DNA from: Lachnospiraceae bacterium JLR.KK002
Lineage (GTDB): Bacteria; Bacillota; Clostridia; Lachnospirales; Lachnospiraceae
Assembly (NCBI GenBank): GCA_036941025.1
Contig: JAYMNP010000001.1
Coordinates: forward strand, 806,001-870,000
Length of the DNA: 64,000 bases
Direction of reading: 5' to 3'
The position numbers and the translations under genes were made by a program. Position 1 is the first letter of the stretch. Every line of letters begins with the position of its first letter. The notes beneath the pieces are model-generated. The model saw only the letters and a program-made list of their open reading frames with translations. It was not told the DNA's origin and searched no databases. Positions 54,201-63,568 of this stretch are shown piece by piece.

Positions 54201-55548
54201 CGGAGGAGCAGGCTTCGTTGAGCTGCACGCTGTCCACGGTCTGGTTTTTGATTTTGATACATTTCATATCCTGGCCGCCGATGTCCAGAATACAGTCCAC
54301 CTCCGGATTGAAAAATGCCGCCGCGTAATAGTGGGCAACGGTCTCCACTTCCCCTTCGTCCAGCATAAAGGCTGATTTGAGCAATGACTCTCCGTATCCG
54401 GTGGAGCAGGAATGGACAATCTGTGCGCCTTCCGGCAGCAGAGAGTAGATTTCCTGAATAGCCAGAGTGGCGGTAGCCAGAGGGTTTCCGTTATTGCTGC
54501 TGTAAAAGGAATACAGCAGAGAGCCGTCTTCTCCTACCAGAGCCACTTTTGTGGTGGTGGAGCCTGCGTCAATGCCCAGATAACAGTTGCCCTGGCAGGT
54601 GGACAAATCTCCGGTAGCTACATGATGCCTGTCGTGACGTTTGCGGAACCGGTCATATTCTTCCTGGGTGGCGAACAGGGGTTCCATCCTCTCCACCTCA
54701 AATTCCATATGGATGTCGGAAGACAGTTTTTTCAGAATGCTTTTCAGCTCCATGGTAACTTCCGGTTTGCAGTTCAGGGCGGAACCCATGGCTGCAAACA
54801 GATGGGAATGGGACGGGGCAATAATATGTTCCTCATCCAGCTTCAGGGTACGGATAAAGGCTTCTTTCAGTTCCGGCAGAAAATGCAGAGGTCCGCCCAG
54901 AAAGGCCACATGGCCCCGGATAGGCTTTCCACATGCCAGTCCGGAAATGGTCTGATTGACCACTGCCTGGAAGATGGAAGCAGATAAATCTTCTTTGGAT
55001 GCACCTTCATTGATTAAAGGCTGTATATCAGATTTGGCAAATACGCCGCAGCGGGCGGCAATGGGATAAATGGCCCTGTAATCCCTGGCATAGGTGTTCA
55101 GTCCCGCAGCGTCGGTCTGGAGCAGAGAAGCCATCTGGTCAATGAAAGATCCGGTCCCGCCCGCACAGATTCCGTTCATGCGCTGTTCCACATTGCCTCC
55201 CTCAAAATAAATAATTTTGGCGTCTTCGCCGCCCAGTTCAATAGCCACATCGGTCTGGGGCGCATAATCCTGCAAGGCGGAAGCCACTGCAATCACTTCC
55301 TGTACAAAGGGAATCTCCAGGTGTCTGGCCAGAGTCAGCCCGCCGGAGCCTGTGATTACAGGGGACAGCAGAAGATTTCCAAGTTCGTCCTGAGCCCTTG
55401 CCAGCAAATCCGAGAGCGTTTCCCGGATATTTGCAAAATGCCTCTGATAATCTGCAAACAGAATGTGATTCTGAGGGTCCAGTATTGTAATTTTGACGGT
55501 GGTTGAGCCAATATCAATGCCCAGCCTGTGTAATGTATGCTGTTCCAT
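51292..55548 (-). CDS. 2-hydroxyacyl-CoA dehydratase activase / BadF-BadG-type fusion protein
   Basis: A 1418-residue protein. Two ASKHA ATPase domains are visible, the first at [16 protein letters not shown] (about 8-23) and the second at [20 protein letters not shown] (about 323-342). The Cys-rich [16 protein letters not shown] and a DUF2229 region follow, and a C-terminal dehydratase-like half carries many Cys ([20 protein letters not shown]). Related activases carry a 4Fe-4S cluster and drive ATP-dependent electron transfer to 2-hydroxyacyl-CoA dehydratases. The large fused form is common in Clostridia, with uncertain substrate. GGAGG precedes the ATG. A palindromic operator overlaps its predicted start of transcription. 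Confidence 0.88.
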   Translation of the reverse strand: MEQHTLHRLGIDIGSTTVKITILDPQNHILFADYQRHFANIRETLSDLLARAQDELGNLLLSPVITGSGGLTLARHLEIPFVQEVIAVASALQDYAPQTDVAIELGGEDAKIIYFEGGNVEQRMNGICAGGTGSFIDQMASLLQTDAAGLNTYARDYRAIYPIAARCGVFAKSDIQPLINEGASKEDLSASIFQAVVNQTISGLACGKPIRGHVAFLGGPLHFLPELKEAFIRTLKLDEEHIIAPSHSHLFAAMGSALNCKPEVTMELKSILKKLSSDIHMEFEVERMEPLFATQEEYDRFRKRHDRHHVATGDLSTCQGNCYLGIDAGSTTTKVALVGEDGSLLYSFYSSNNGNPLATATLAIQEIYSLLPEGAQIVHSCSTGYGESLLKSAFMLDEGEVETVAHYYAAAFFNPEVDCILDIGGQDMKCIKIKNQTVDSVQLNEACSSGCGSFIETFAKSLNYSVEDFAQAALFARNPIDLGTRCTVFMNSKVKQAQKEGAEVSDISAGLAYSVIKNALFKVIKVSDAGDLGKHIVVQGGTFYNDAVLRSFEKISGCEAVRPDIAGIMGAFGAALIARERYEENPSTTMLSLEEINHLEVDTRLTRCQGCTNHCLLTINRFSGNRQFITGNRCEKGLGKEKTREQIPNLFAYKNKRIFGYEPLPKQEAVRGIVGIPRVLNQYENYPFWAVFFRTLKFHTLLSPRSTRKIYEMGIESIPSESECYPAKLAHGHVAWLIKNQADFIFYPCIPYERDEFPDSNNHFNCPIVTSYAENIKNNVEEITSGKVRFLNPFMSFASREALSEQLKLVFEQEFSIEPEEIEAAVEAGWQELAAMREDIRRKGEETLKFMEETGRRGIVLAGRPYHTDPEINHGIPELINSYGIAVLTEDSVSHLSELERPLLVMDQWMYHSRLYAAANFVKTREDLDLIQLNSFGCGLDAVTTDQVNDILTKSGKIYTCLKIDEVNNLGAARIRIRSLISALRVREKQKICRSIQPCSYNRVVFTEEMRKNYTILCPQMSPIHFELLQPAFRSAGYHMAVLGNDGKSAIDMGLKYVNNDACYPSLIVVGQIMDAILSGNYDLTRTAVVITQTGGGCRASNYIGFIRRALEKAGYPDIPVISLNLSGLEANPGFKLTLPLLQKGLYALIFGDIFMRCLYRTRPYEQVPGAANALHEKWKQKCMDFVSSPKMVSHRKFKRYCREIIREFDRLPVTEERKPRVGVVGEILVKFLPAANNCLVELLESEGAEAVVPDLTDFLLYCFYNQNFRVEKLGQKKSAARNANLGIRFLEWLRSTARKEFEQSRHFEPPARIETLANYASPIVSTGNQTGEGWFLTGEMLELIHSGTNNIVCAQPFGCLPNHVVGKGVIKEIRHRYPLSNIVAIDYDPGASEVNQLNRIKLMLSTAQKNLNRGEAV

Positions 55549-55606
55549 ATCATTTCCTCCATGTCTCCGACAGAGTCAAAAATGGTAAATTTTTCTGTTT
55601 CTTCTT

Positions 55607-55668
55607 ATTATATAGGTGTTCCGAAATCGAACACCGCTTATTATACGACAGGAAATTACAAAAAACAA
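55607..55668 (-). promoter_or_regulatory. Promoter and palindromic operator of the activase gene
   Basis: On the minus strand TTGTTT (55663-55668), a 17-bp spacer and TATAAT (55640-55645) form a good promoter. Just downstream, GGTGTTC (55615-55621) and GAACACC (55629-55635) are perfect inverted arms with 7 bases between them, covering the likely transcription start: a repressor-type placement. The regulator is unknown. The rest of the 326-bp gap (55549-55874) shows only a possible -10 TATAAT at 55829-55834 for the rightward LysM gene. Confidence 0.65.
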
Positions 55669-55874
55669 TCAGTTTTTTTATTTTTTATGGAATGTTTAGA
55701 ATTGCTGTCCGGGTTCTTGTGACCGTCATATTCAAATATATGTCTGAAATAAAAATGAAGAACAGCGGACGGACATTCCGATGCAGAAGAATTACAGGAA
55801 GTGATGGAACGCTGTCTGCTCAGCGGAATATAATGATAAAGAGATGACTGAACCAAAATGGAGGAAATAAATAT

Positions 55875-56276
55875 ATGGCAAAAATTATTCCCATTCCAAT
55901 TGGACCAATTTATAACGAAGGCCCCTGTCGGGGAATGGTACATGTAATTGAAAAAGGAGATACCCTGTACCGGCTGGGAAAACGGTATCATGTGAGCGTC
56001 GGCCAGTTAATGTTTGCAAATCCCTTTGTAAATGTATACAATCTGCAGATTGGAGATGAACTCTGTATTCCCATCAGCATTCAGCCCAGGATTCCGGAAG
56101 ACAGAATACAGGGAGAACTGATGAAGGACAGAGGAATGCCCATGGCGCCGGAAGAAACGGAACCTGCCGGGATGTATCCGGAAGCGGAATACAGGGAAAC
56201 AGCACAATATCCGCAATCCATGGAGGAAATGGAGCCGGAACAGACGGAAGTTCCGGAATATATGGAAGAAGTATAA
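55875..56276 (+). CDS. Small LysM-domain protein
   Basis: A 133-residue protein without a signal peptide. Residues about 20-68 form a LysM domain (MVHVIEKGDTLYRLGKRYHV, then VNVYNLQIGDELCIPI). The C-terminal half is Pro/Glu/Met-rich and probably disordered. LysM proteins lacking export signals are found in spore coats or attached to germ-cell wall in Clostridia; this is a guess. AAATGGAGG precedes the ATG. It is followed by a separate promoter, so it may be a one-gene unit. Confidence 0.75.
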   Translation: MAKIIPIPIGPIYNEGPCRGMVHVIEKGDTLYRLGKRYHVSVGQLMFANPFVNVYNLQIGDELCIPISIQPRIPEDRIQGELMKDRGMPMAPEETEPAGMYPEAEYRETAQYPQSMEEMEPEQTEVPEYMEEV

Positions 56277-56304
56277 ACTTTTTATGAAACTATGGCCCCT
56301 TTCG

Positions 56305-56333
56305 TTGACAAACCGGGAAGGAAAATCTATAAT
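56305..56333 (+). promoter_or_regulatory. Consensus sigma-A promoter
   Basis: TTGACA (56305-56310), 17 bases, TATAAT (56328-56333): a perfect match to the vegetative consensus. It drives the rhomboid-like gene at 56372 and probably glnS downstream. Confidence 0.85.
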
Positions 56334-56371
56334 GAATACTTGAATACCATGTATTTGCAGAGGAGGATATT

Positions 56372-57211
56372 ATGGATTTTCTGAATAAAATGGAACGGAA
56401 ATTTGGAAAGTATGCAATTCCTAATTTGACTTTCTGGTTGATTGGAGCCTGGATACTGGGATTTATCATTCAATACACAATGCCGGAGGTTCAGAAAATG
56501 CTGATTCTGGAACCTGCCATGATTCTGCGGGGACAGATATGGCGCATTGTTTCCTGGCTGCTGGTTCCGCCTCCGGTGCATATTCTGTTTTTAATCTTCT
56601 TTCTGTCCTGTTACTATTTTATCGGGATTTCCATTGAGCAGGCCATAGGGACCTTTCGTTACAATGTGTATTTAATCGGCGGTATGCTGTGCTCCATTCT
56701 GGGCTCGTTTGTATTATTTGGATTTTATTATTTTGTAAAAGGAATGGCTGTATCAGGTATCGGATATTATTTCAGTACGGAATATATTACCATGTCTCTG
56801 TTTATGGCTTTTGCGGTAATTTATCCCAATGTGGAATTCCGGCTGTATTTTATTATTCCCATTAAGGCAAAATGGATGGGGATTGTAGACGCGGTCTGGA
56901 TGGCATTTATGTTTATATCATCCAATGCGGCAGGCCGGACGGCTATTCTTGCTTCCCTGCTGAATTTCCTGATTTTCTTTTTCAGTACAAGGAATTATAA
57001 GCGGGTGTCGCCAAAAGAAATGCATCGAAAACAGGTCTACCGGCAACAGATGCGGCAGGCAGAAAATATTACCAGGCACAAATGCGCTATCTGCGGCAGG
57101 ACAGAGCGGGACGGGGCGGATCTGGAATTCCGGTTCTGCTCCAAATGCGACGGGAACTACGAATACTGCCAGGATCACCTGTTTACCCATCAGCATATCA
57201 GACGTAGCTGA
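56372..57211 (+). CDS. Rhomboid-like membrane protein lacking protease residues, with zinc-binding tail
   Basis: A 279-residue protein with about six membrane helices. The segment ILRGQIWRIVSWLLVPPPVH then GISIEQAIGTFRYNVYLIGG follows the rhomboid pattern, but the GxSG active-site motif is replaced by YYFSTEYITMSL, so it should not be a protease. The cytoplasmic C-terminus (about 205-279) carries CAICG, CSKC and a C/H-rich end (YEYCQDHLFTHQH), likely binding zinc. Rhomboid pseudoproteases act as membrane chaperones or degradation adaptors; the partner here is unknown. AGAGGAGG precedes the ATG. Confidence 0.75.
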   Translation: MDFLNKMERKFGKYAIPNLTFWLIGAWILGFIIQYTMPEVQKMLILEPAMILRGQIWRIVSWLLVPPPVHILFLIFFLSCYYFIGISIEQAIGTFRYNVYLIGGMLCSILGSFVLFGFYYFVKGMAVSGIGYYFSTEYITMSLFMAFAVIYPNVEFRLYFIIPIKAKWMGIVDAVWMAFMFISSNAAGRTAILASLLNFLIFFFSTRNYKRVSPKEMHRKQVYRQQMRQAENITRHKCAICGRTERDGADLEFRFCSKCDGNYEYCQDHLFTHQHIRRS

Positions 57212-57250
57212 CGGGTTCGTTACATAACATGAAACACAGGAGGAATACAG

Positions 57251-58924
57251 ATGGAAAATGAAATCGTTTCCAGAAATTTTATTGAACAGGAAATTGAAGA
57301 GGATTTAAAGGAAGGAAATTATGAGACGGTAAGGACGCGTTTTCCACCAGAACCGAATGGTTATCTCCATATAGGACATGCCAAATCCATTTTGCTGAAT
57401 TATGGTCTGGCACAGAAATACCACGGCAAATTTCACATGCGCTTTGACGATACGAACCCCACCAAAGAAAAAACAGAATTTGTGGAGTCTATCAAAGAGG
57501 ATATCCAGTGGCTGGGAGCAGACTGGGAAGACAACCTGTTTTTTGCTTCCGACTATTTTGAACAGATGTATGAAGGAGCTGTGAAGCTGATTAAAAAGGG
57601 CAAAGCCTATGTGTCGGATCTGACTCCGGAGCAGATGCGTGAGTACCGGGGAACGCTGACAGAGCCAGGCAGGGAAGACCCCAACGCAGGCAGAAGCATA
57701 GAGGAAAATCTTCAGCTGTTTGAGGATATGAAGAATGGGAAATACGAAGATGGAGCACTGGTTCTTCGGGCAAGAATTGATATGGCTTCCCCAAATATCA
57801 ATATGCGGGATCCCATTCTCTACCGGGTGGCCCATATGACCCATCACAATACCGGAGACAAATGGTGCATTTATCCCATGTATGATTTTGCCCATCCTAT
57901 TGAAGACGCCATTGAAGGGATTACCCATTCCATCTGTACCCTGGAGTTTGAGGATCACAGGCCTCTGTATGACTGGGTGGTGCGGGAACTGGAGTATGAG
58001 AATCCCCCAAGGCAGATTGAATTTGCCAAGCTGTATCTGACCAATGTGGTAACAGGGAAACGTTATATCAAGAAGCTGGTGGAAGATAAGATTGTGGATG
58101 GCTGGGACGATCCGAGACTGGTATCCATTGCCGCACTGCGCCGGAGGGGATTTACGCCGGAATCCATTCAGAAATTTGTGGAGCTGTGCGGAGTGTCCAA
58201 GGCAAACAGTTCCGTGGATTACGCTATGCTGGAATACTGTATCCGGGAGGATTTGAAGCTGAAACGTCCCCGTATGATGGCGGTGTTACATCCCATCAGA
58301 CTGGTGATTGACAATTATCCGGAGGGACAGGTGGAATATCTGGATGCGGCTAACAATCTGGAAAATGAGGAACTGGGAACACGGCAGATTCCGTTTTGCC
58401 GGGAGCTGTATATTGAGCGGGAGGATTTCATGGAGGAGCCGCCGAAAAAATATTTCCGGCTGTTTCCGGGAAATGAAGTACGGCTGATGCACGCGTATTT
58501 TGTAAAGTGCGAAAGTTTCGTAAAGGATGAAAATGGAAATGTAACAGAGGTACACTGTACCTATGACCCGGAGACGAAAGCGGGGAGCGGTTTTGCCGGG
58601 CGCAAGGTAAAGGGAACCATTCACTGGGTTCCGGTGCCTTTTGCAAAAACATGTGAAATACGGTTATACGAAAATCTGGTGGATGAGGAAAAGGGCGTTT
58701 ACAATAAGGAAGACGGAAGCCTGAATCTGAATCCGGACTCACTGACTGTTTTGAAAGAGTGTTATGTGGAGCCTGCACTGGCGGAGACAAAACCATATGA
58801 CAGCTATCAGTTTGTACGACAGGGATTTTTCTGCACGGATGCAAAAGATTCCCGGCCGGATGCACTGGTGTTTAACCGAATTGTATCATTAAAAAGTTCT
58901 TATAAGCTGCCGGTACAGAAGTAG
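57251..58924 (+). CDS. glnS: Glutaminyl-tRNA synthetase
   Basis: A 557-residue class I synthetase that charges tRNA-Gln with glutamine. The HIGH motif is at 40-43 within [16 protein letters not shown]. The catalytic domain continues with [11 protein letters not shown] and [20 protein letters not shown], and the anticodon-binding beta barrels fill the C-terminus. The KMSKS-type motif, usually MSKR in GlnRS, reads VTGKR (267-271). AGGAGG precedes the ATG. It is 39 bases after the rhomboid-like gene, so it likely shares its promoter. No T-box leader is present in that gap. Confidence 0.95.
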   Translation: MENEIVSRNFIEQEIEEDLKEGNYETVRTRFPPEPNGYLHIGHAKSILLNYGLAQKYHGKFHMRFDDTNPTKEKTEFVESIKEDIQWLGADWEDNLFFASDYFEQMYEGAVKLIKKGKAYVSDLTPEQMREYRGTLTEPGREDPNAGRSIEENLQLFEDMKNGKYEDGALVLRARIDMASPNINMRDPILYRVAHMTHHNTGDKWCIYPMYDFAHPIEDAIEGITHSICTLEFEDHRPLYDWVVRELEYENPPRQIEFAKLYLTNVVTGKRYIKKLVEDKIVDGWDDPRLVSIAALRRRGFTPESIQKFVELCGVSKANSSVDYAMLEYCIREDLKLKRPRMMAVLHPIRLVIDNYPEGQVEYLDAANNLENEELGTRQIPFCRELYIEREDFMEEPPKKYFRLFPGNEVRLMHAYFVKCESFVKDENGNVTEVHCTYDPETKAGSGFAGRKVKGTIHWVPVPFAKTCEIRLYENLVDEEKGVYNKEDGSLNLNPDSLTVLKECYVEPALAETKPYDSYQFVRQGFFCTDAKDSRPDALVFNRIVSLKSSYKLPVQK

Positions 58925-58947
58925 CGGCATACAGGAGGAGAAATATT

Positions 58948-59805
58948 ATGAATTTGTTTTCAGGGCTGGAAAAATTCGGTTTGAAACCAGAGGATTCCAA
59001 AGAAATTCTTGAGAGTGCAAAAAAAGAAGAAATCCATAAGGAGGAGCAGAAAAAGGAGACGGTGAACAAGGAGATTCCGCCGGAGAAGGATTTTCTGCTG
59101 CCGAAAACCATACACTGCAAGGTGTGTGACAAGGATTTCAAGACAAAGGCTGTAAAAAGCGGGAAGGCCAGAAGGCTGCAGCCTGACCAGGATTTACGAC
59201 CGCGGTTTCAGTATATAGATACCCTGAAATATGACGTTATTTCCTGTCCTCACTGCGGATATTCAGCTCTGTCCCGTGATTTTGACAGAATTGTTCCCGC
59301 ACGGGCAAAAATGATTCGGGAACAGATTTCTGAAAACTTTACCCCCATGGAGGAACCGGAACAGGATTTTTATACTTATGACATGGCAATTGCCCGTTAT
59401 AAGCTGGCTCTTTTGAATACTGCGGTGAAAAAGGGAAAAGAGAGCGAGAAAGCCTATACCTGCCTGAAACTGGCATGGATTCTGAGGGGGAAGGCAGATA
59501 CCCTTTCCGAGGATATACCGGAGGAGAAGGAAGCGAAGAAAGAATGCCAGGAAGAAGAGGAAGTATTCTATCAGCAGGCATATGAAGGATTCAGCAAGGC
59601 AATCTCAGAGGAAATGTATCCGATTTGCGGAATGGATGAGAATACCATGGACTATCTCCTGGCATACATGTCCTACCATTTTGAAAAATATGAGATGGCG
59701 TCCAGGTGTCTGGCAAGAGTCCTGACCTCCTCCAATGCGAGCAGACGTCTGAAAGATATGGCTCTGGAGCTCAAGGAGGATATTGTTGCAAAACTGAAAC
59801 ATTAA
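58948..59805 (+). CDS. DUF2225 zinc-ribbon/TPR protein
   Basis: A 285-residue cytoplasmic protein. After a charged N-terminus (1-50), a zinc site is formed by CKVCDKDF and CPHCGYSAL (about 57-100). The remainder is helical and TPR-like (MAIARYKLALLNTAVKKGKE, AYTCLKLAWILRGKAD). This matches DUF2225, common in Clostridia and Bacilli, function unknown. AGGAGGAG precedes the ATG. Its last codons and stop form the first unit of a 14-bp tandem repeat. Confidence 0.88.
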   Translation: MNLFSGLEKFGLKPEDSKEILESAKKEEIHKEEQKKETVNKEIPPEKDFLLPKTIHCKVCDKDFKTKAVKSGKARRLQPDQDLRPRFQYIDTLKYDVISCPHCGYSALSRDFDRIVPARAKMIREQISENFTPMEEPEQDFYTYDMAIARYKLALLNTAVKKGKESEKAYTCLKLAWILRGKADTLSEDIPEEKEAKKECQEEEEVFYQQAYEGFSKAISEEMYPICGMDENTMDYLLAYMSYHFEKYEMASRCLARVLTSSNASRRLKDMALELKEDIVAKLKH

Positions 59806-59860
59806 AGCTGGAATATTAAAACTGAAACATCAAAACTGAAGTATTAAAACTGAAAATCTG
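59791..59860 (+). repeat. 14-bp tandem repeat spanning a stop codon
   Basis: AAACTGAAACATTA and near-copies follow each other at 59791, 59805, 59819, 59833 and 59847. The first unit holds the end of the DUF2225 gene. Because 14 is not a multiple of three, copies after the stop are non-coding. Confidence 0.8.
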
Positions 59861-59905
59861 GAAGAACATCACAATGCAGCACTCAGAAATAAGCGGAGGC
59901 GGAAT

Positions 59906-60820
59906 ATGAGGAGACACACAAAATTTACAGCAGCGGGAATGATGGCGGCAGTACTGACAGTTTTTTGTCTGACAGGCTGTGGTGGTCCTACAGAAGAGCA
60001 GAAACAGGCTGCGGAAAAGTACAAATCAGAGGCAGAAACCTGGCTGGAGGGGAATCAGTACACGAAAGCCCAGGAAGCAATGGAAAAAGCTCTGGAGCAG
60101 ACTCCGGAGGATGAAGAATTACAGAAGGATGCAGAGGAGCTCAACAAAAAGGCAGAAGAGATGAAAGGCTATAATGAGACCATGGAAGCTGCCAGAGCAG
60201 CCATTGAGGCGGACGACGCTGCGGCACTGGACGCCCTGCAGGAGAGCGCGGCGGGACAGGCCCTTGTGAAAATGGCAAAAGAGACCGGGAGTTATATTTA
60301 TCTGCCGGAAGGCGGCGCCAGCGGCACCGGAATCGGATTCTATACCTTTGACGACTGTGACTGCGACCAGTGGTATTACGGAGACTACCAGGAAGGCAAA
60401 CGGGAAGGAAATGGTATCTGGTATTATGCCAGCAGCCGGACGGAAGACGGAAGCCTCTATAAGGAAGTCTACAATGGCCAGTGGAGCCAGGATGCTCCCA
60501 ACGGAAAGGGCCATCAGGTGATAGCACTGGGAGATACGGTAGATACGGACCAGGATTTTGATGTGGAAAACGGCTTGTTTTACGGCACTTATGAGATTAA
60601 GGATACGCTGGAAGACGGAACGGAAGTAACCGGGAAATACGAACTGCAGAGCGGAAAATATGTGACCATTTCTGACGAAGAACTTGAGGCAAATAATTTT
60701 GTAGTACCGGAAGAACCCCACCTTGCCATCGCCTTTCTGTACAATGAGGCAGGGGAAATAAAGAGCTGCACCATGGTGTATACGGAAGATACAACCAGGG
60801 GCGTGAAACATTTTTACTGA
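59906..60820 (+). CDS. Lipoprotein with MORN-like repeats
   Basis: A 304-residue exported protein. The signal peptide ends in lipobox LTGC (22-25), so Cys25 would be lipidated and the protein held on the outer face of the membrane. A helical TPR-like region (about 30-120) is followed by MORN-like units (YYGDYQEGKREGNGIWYY, YNGQWSQDAPNGKGHQV, FYGTYEIKD) and a small C-terminal domain. It shares the MORN motif with the CIS membrane protein at 31499-33814, but there is no genetic link. It is followed by a strong terminator. Confidence 0.82.
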   Translation: MRRHTKFTAAGMMAAVLTVFCLTGCGGPTEEQKQAAEKYKSEAETWLEGNQYTKAQEAMEKALEQTPEDEELQKDAEELNKKAEEMKGYNETMEAARAAIEADDAAALDALQESAAGQALVKMAKETGSYIYLPEGGASGTGIGFYTFDDCDCDQWYYGDYQEGKREGNGIWYYASSRTEDGSLYKEVYNGQWSQDAPNGKGHQVIALGDTVDTDQDFDVENGLFYGTYEIKDTLEDGTEVTGKYELQSGKYVTISDEELEANNFVVPEEPHLAIAFLYNEAGEIKSCTMVYTEDTTRGVKHFY

Positions 60821-60837
60821 AAGTAATACAGGTTGAG

Positions 60838-60879
60838 AAAATCCCCTCTTTCCCGTGTGACCGGGAAAAGGGGATTTTT
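60838..60879. terminator. Rho-independent terminator, works in both directions
   Basis: 60838-60855 pairs with 60862-60878 (AAATCCCCT and TTTCCCG arms, one bulged C) with a six-base loop, flanked by A and T runs. It ends the lipoprotein gene and also argG from the other side. Confidence 0.88.
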
Positions 60880-60923
60880 GAATAGCACGAATTTCCAAAG
60901 CGCTCCGGCCCAGGCGCATTTTT

Positions 60924-62138
60924 TTATTTCTCCAGTTCCGCCATTTTCATGGCACGGACCTTCAGGGGCAGACCGAATAATGTGATAAATCCTTCCGCAT
61001 CATGATGGTCATACAAATCCCCTGTGGTAAAGCTGGCCAGAGACTCACTGTACAGAGAGTAGGGAGAAGTGGTTCCGGCTTTGATAATATTTCCTTTGTA
61101 AAGTTTGAACTTCACTTCACCTGTTACATATTTCTGGGTGGAGGTAACAAAAGCCTGTACTGCTTCCCGCAGCGGGGTGAACCATTTTCCTTCGTATACA
61201 ATCTGAGCCATCCGGTTGCCCATGTCTTTTTTCACTTCCATGGTAGCGCGATCCAGTACCAGTTCTTCTAACTGCTGCTGTGCTTCCATCAGAATGGTTC
61301 CGCCGGGTGTTTCATAAACGCCGCGGGATTTCATGCCCACCACGCGGTTTTCCACAATGTCAATAATGCCAATTCCATGTTTTCCGCCCAGACGGTTCAG
61401 TTCACGGATAATGTCAGCCACTTTCATTTCTGTTCCGTTGATGGTTTTGGGGACGCCGGCTTCAAAAGTCATGGTAACGTATTCGCCTTCGTCAGGAGCC
61501 TGCTCCGGAGATACCCCAAGAACCAGAAGATGGTCATAATTCGGTTCGCAGGCAGGGTCTTCCAGTTCCAGTCCCTCATGGCTGATATGCCACAGGTTCC
61601 GGTCCCTGCTGTAGCTGCTGTCAGCGGAGAAAGGCAGGTCAATGCCGTGAGATTTGCAGTATGCGATTTCCTCTTCACGGGACTGCATATCCCATTTGTC
61701 GCTTCTCCATGCGGCAATGATTTTCAAATCGGGAGCCAGTGCTTTGATACCCAGTTCGAAACGAATCTGGTCGTTTCCTTTTCCGGTAGCCCCGTGGCAG
61801 ATAGCGGTAGCCCCTTCTTTTCTGGCAATTTCCACCAGACGCTTTGCGATACCTGGGCGCGCCATGGAAGTACCCAGCAGATATTTGTTCTCATAAACTG
61901 CACCTGCCTGTACGCAGGGAATAATGTATTCTTCTGCGAACTCATCTGTGATGTCTTCAATGTACAATCTGGAAGCGCCGGATAATTTTGCCCGTTCTTC
62001 CAGTCCGTCCAGTTCTTCTTCCTGTCCGCAGTCGATGCAGCAGCAGATTACTTCATAATCATAATTTTCCTTTAACCATGGAATGATGGCGGTGGTGTCC
62101 AGACCACCGGAATAAGCTAAAATCACTTTTTCTTTCAT
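60924..62138 (-). CDS. argG: Argininosuccinate synthase
   Basis: A 404-residue enzyme joining citrulline and aspartate with ATP in arginine synthesis. The N-terminal ATP-pyrophosphatase loop AYSGGLDTT (about 7-15) is intact, as are LLGTSMARPGIAKRLVEIAR and CHGATGKGNDQIRFE. ATG at 62138 follows GGAGG by 7 bases. It is read leftward from a strong promoter next to ArgR-like sites, divergent from argC. The length is normal for the family. Confidence 0.97.
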   Translation of the reverse strand: MKEKVILAYSGGLDTTAIIPWLKENYDYEVICCCIDCGQEEELDGLEERAKLSGASRLYIEDITDEFAEEYIIPCVQAGAVYENKYLLGTSMARPGIAKRLVEIARKEGATAICHGATGKGNDQIRFELGIKALAPDLKIIAAWRSDKWDMQSREEEIAYCKSHGIDLPFSADSSYSRDRNLWHISHEGLELEDPACEPNYDHLLVLGVSPEQAPDEGEYVTMTFEAGVPKTINGTEMKVADIIRELNRLGGKHGIGIIDIVENRVVGMKSRGVYETPGGTILMEAQQQLEELVLDRATMEVKKDMGNRMAQIVYEGKWFTPLREAVQAFVTSTQKYVTGEVKFKLYKGNIIKAGTTSPYSLYSESLASFTTGDLYDHHDAEGFITLFGLPLKVRAMKMAELEK

Positions 62139-62175
62139 TACCTGTCCTCCATTGTATAAAATTGCTTTCCCGGAC

Positions 62176-62204
62176 ATTATATACTAACAGGGACAAAATA
62201 TCAA
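62176..62204 (-). promoter_or_regulatory. argG promoter
   Basis: On the minus strand TTGATA (62199-62204), 17 bases, TATAAT (62176-62181), directly upstream of the argG ribosome binding site. Two overlapping imperfect ARG-box-like sites lie just upstream (62216-62240). Confidence 0.8.
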
Positions 62205-62215
62205 GTGAAAAAATA

Positions 62216-62240
62216 TGCATTATTAAATTATAAAAATGCA
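62216..62240. promoter_or_regulatory. Weak ArgR-box-like sites upstream of argG
   Basis: 62216-62229 (TGCATTATTAAATT) and 62227-62240 (ATTATAAAAATGCA) each keep one good half of TGnATwwwwATnCA. Their position above the argG -35 and their AT-richness fit a secondary ArgR contact. Confidence 0.4.
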
Positions 62241-62308
62241 ATCATGTTTCAAAACCCGCCATATGGTTATTTTATAAAGAAAAGACAGTTACAATTCAAA
62301 AAAAGTAT

Positions 62309-62343
62309 TGCATAAAATATAAAACAAATGTATAATTATGCAA
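62309..62343 (+). promoter_or_regulatory. argC promoter overlapped by an ARG box
   Basis: TTGCAT (62309-62314), 17 bases, TATAAT (62332-62337). TGTATAATTATGCA (62330-62343) fits the ArgR pattern TGnATwwwwATnCA at every defined position and covers the -10. Arginine-bound ArgR would block RNA polymerase here. The 145 bases from here to argC show no other clear element. Confidence 0.8.
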
Positions 62344-62488
62344 AAATAAGAAAAAAAGGCTTTACGAATTCCAAAAGATATATTATTATGAAAACTGACA
62401 TTTCCATTACAGGGGCGGAAGTTGGCGGCGAAAACAGACTTTCCGTCATAAAGAATACAAGTTTGCAGTGAAAGAGAGGAATAAATCA

Positions 62489-63556
62489 ATGATAAAAGCA
62501 GGAATTATCGGAGCCACAGGATATGCCGGGGCCGAACTGGTGCGGCTTCTCCTTGGCCACAGAGAGGTGGAAATCAAATGGTACGGCTCCAGAAGCTACA
62601 TAGATGAGAAATATGCCAGCGTATACGGAAATATGTTTCAGCTTGTGGAAGATACCTGTCTGGATGACAATATAGAGGCTCTGGCGAAACAGGTGGACGT
62701 GATTTTTACAGCTACTCCTCAGGGATTTCTGGCGGGAGTCCTGACAGAAGAAATCCTTGAGAACACAAAAGTGGTGGATTTAAGCGCAGATTACCGTCTG
62801 AAAGATGTGGCAGTCTACGAAGCCTGGTATAAAATACAGCATAAAAGCCCTCAGTTCCTTAAGGAAGCAGTGTACGGCCTGTGTGAAATCAACCGGGAGA
62901 AGGTAAAACAGGCAAGGCTGGTGGCCAATCCCGGCTGTTATACCACCTGCTCCATTCTGACCGCATGGCCGCTGGTAAAGGAAGGACTGATTGATCCGAA
63001 CACCCTGATTGTGGACGCCAAATCGGGAACTTCCGGAGCCGGGCGCGGTGCGAAGCTGCCCAACCTGTTCTGTGAGGTAAATGAAAATATCAAAGCATAC
63101 GGAGTGTCCACCCACCGCCATACGCCGGAGATTGAGGAGCAGCTTGGCTACGGAGCGGGAAGCCAGGTTACCATCAGTTTTACCCCCCATCTGGTGCCCA
63201 TGAACCGGGGAATTCTGGCAACGGAATACGCTTCCCTGAAAAAAGTCAGACAGAAAGACGGAAAGTTGGCTTTGCCTGGATATGAACAGATAAAAGAAGT
63301 TTATGACAGATATTATAAGAATGAATATTTTGTCCGGGTGCTGGAACAGGGAATGTGTCCGGAAACCAAATGGGTGGAAGGAAGCAATTTTGTGGATGTT
63401 GGCTTTCAGATTGATGAGCGAACCGGAAGGATTGTTATGATGGGAGCCATCGACAATCTGGTGAAAGGCGCGGCGGGACAGGCTGTGCAGAATATGAATC
63501 TGATGTTTGGATTTCCGGAACAGCAGGGACTTGAACTGGTACCCATGTTCCCGTAA
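62489..63556 (+). CDS. argC: N-acetyl-gamma-glutamyl-phosphate reductase
   Basis: A 355-residue NADPH-dependent reductase, the third step from glutamate to ornithine. It shows the nucleotide loop GIIGATGYAGAELVRLL, the catalytic Cys150 in NPGCYTT, and the conserved THRHTPEIEEQL segment with the active-site His. ATG at 62489 follows AGAGG by nine bases; an ATG 7 codons earlier has no proper site. It heads the rightward arginine operon, followed after 12 bases by a GNAT gene. Confidence 0.97.
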   Translation: MIKAGIIGATGYAGAELVRLLLGHREVEIKWYGSRSYIDEKYASVYGNMFQLVEDTCLDDNIEALAKQVDVIFTATPQGFLAGVLTEEILENTKVVDLSADYRLKDVAVYEAWYKIQHKSPQFLKEAVYGLCEINREKVKQARLVANPGCYTTCSILTAWPLVKEGLIDPNTLIVDAKSGTSGAGRGAKLPNLFCEVNENIKAYGVSTHRHTPEIEEQLGYGAGSQVTISFTPHLVPMNRGILATEYASLKKVRQKDGKLALPGYEQIKEVYDRYYKNEYFVRVLEQGMCPETKWVEGSNFVDVGFQIDERTGRIVMMGAIDNLVKGAAGQAVQNMNLMFGFPEQQGLELVPMFP

Positions 63557-63568
63557 GGAAGATGCAGA

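Noticed and set aside
57212..57250. T-box leader for glnS
   Set aside because: Only 39 bases separate it from the preceding gene, too short for a T-box, and no T-box sequence is present.
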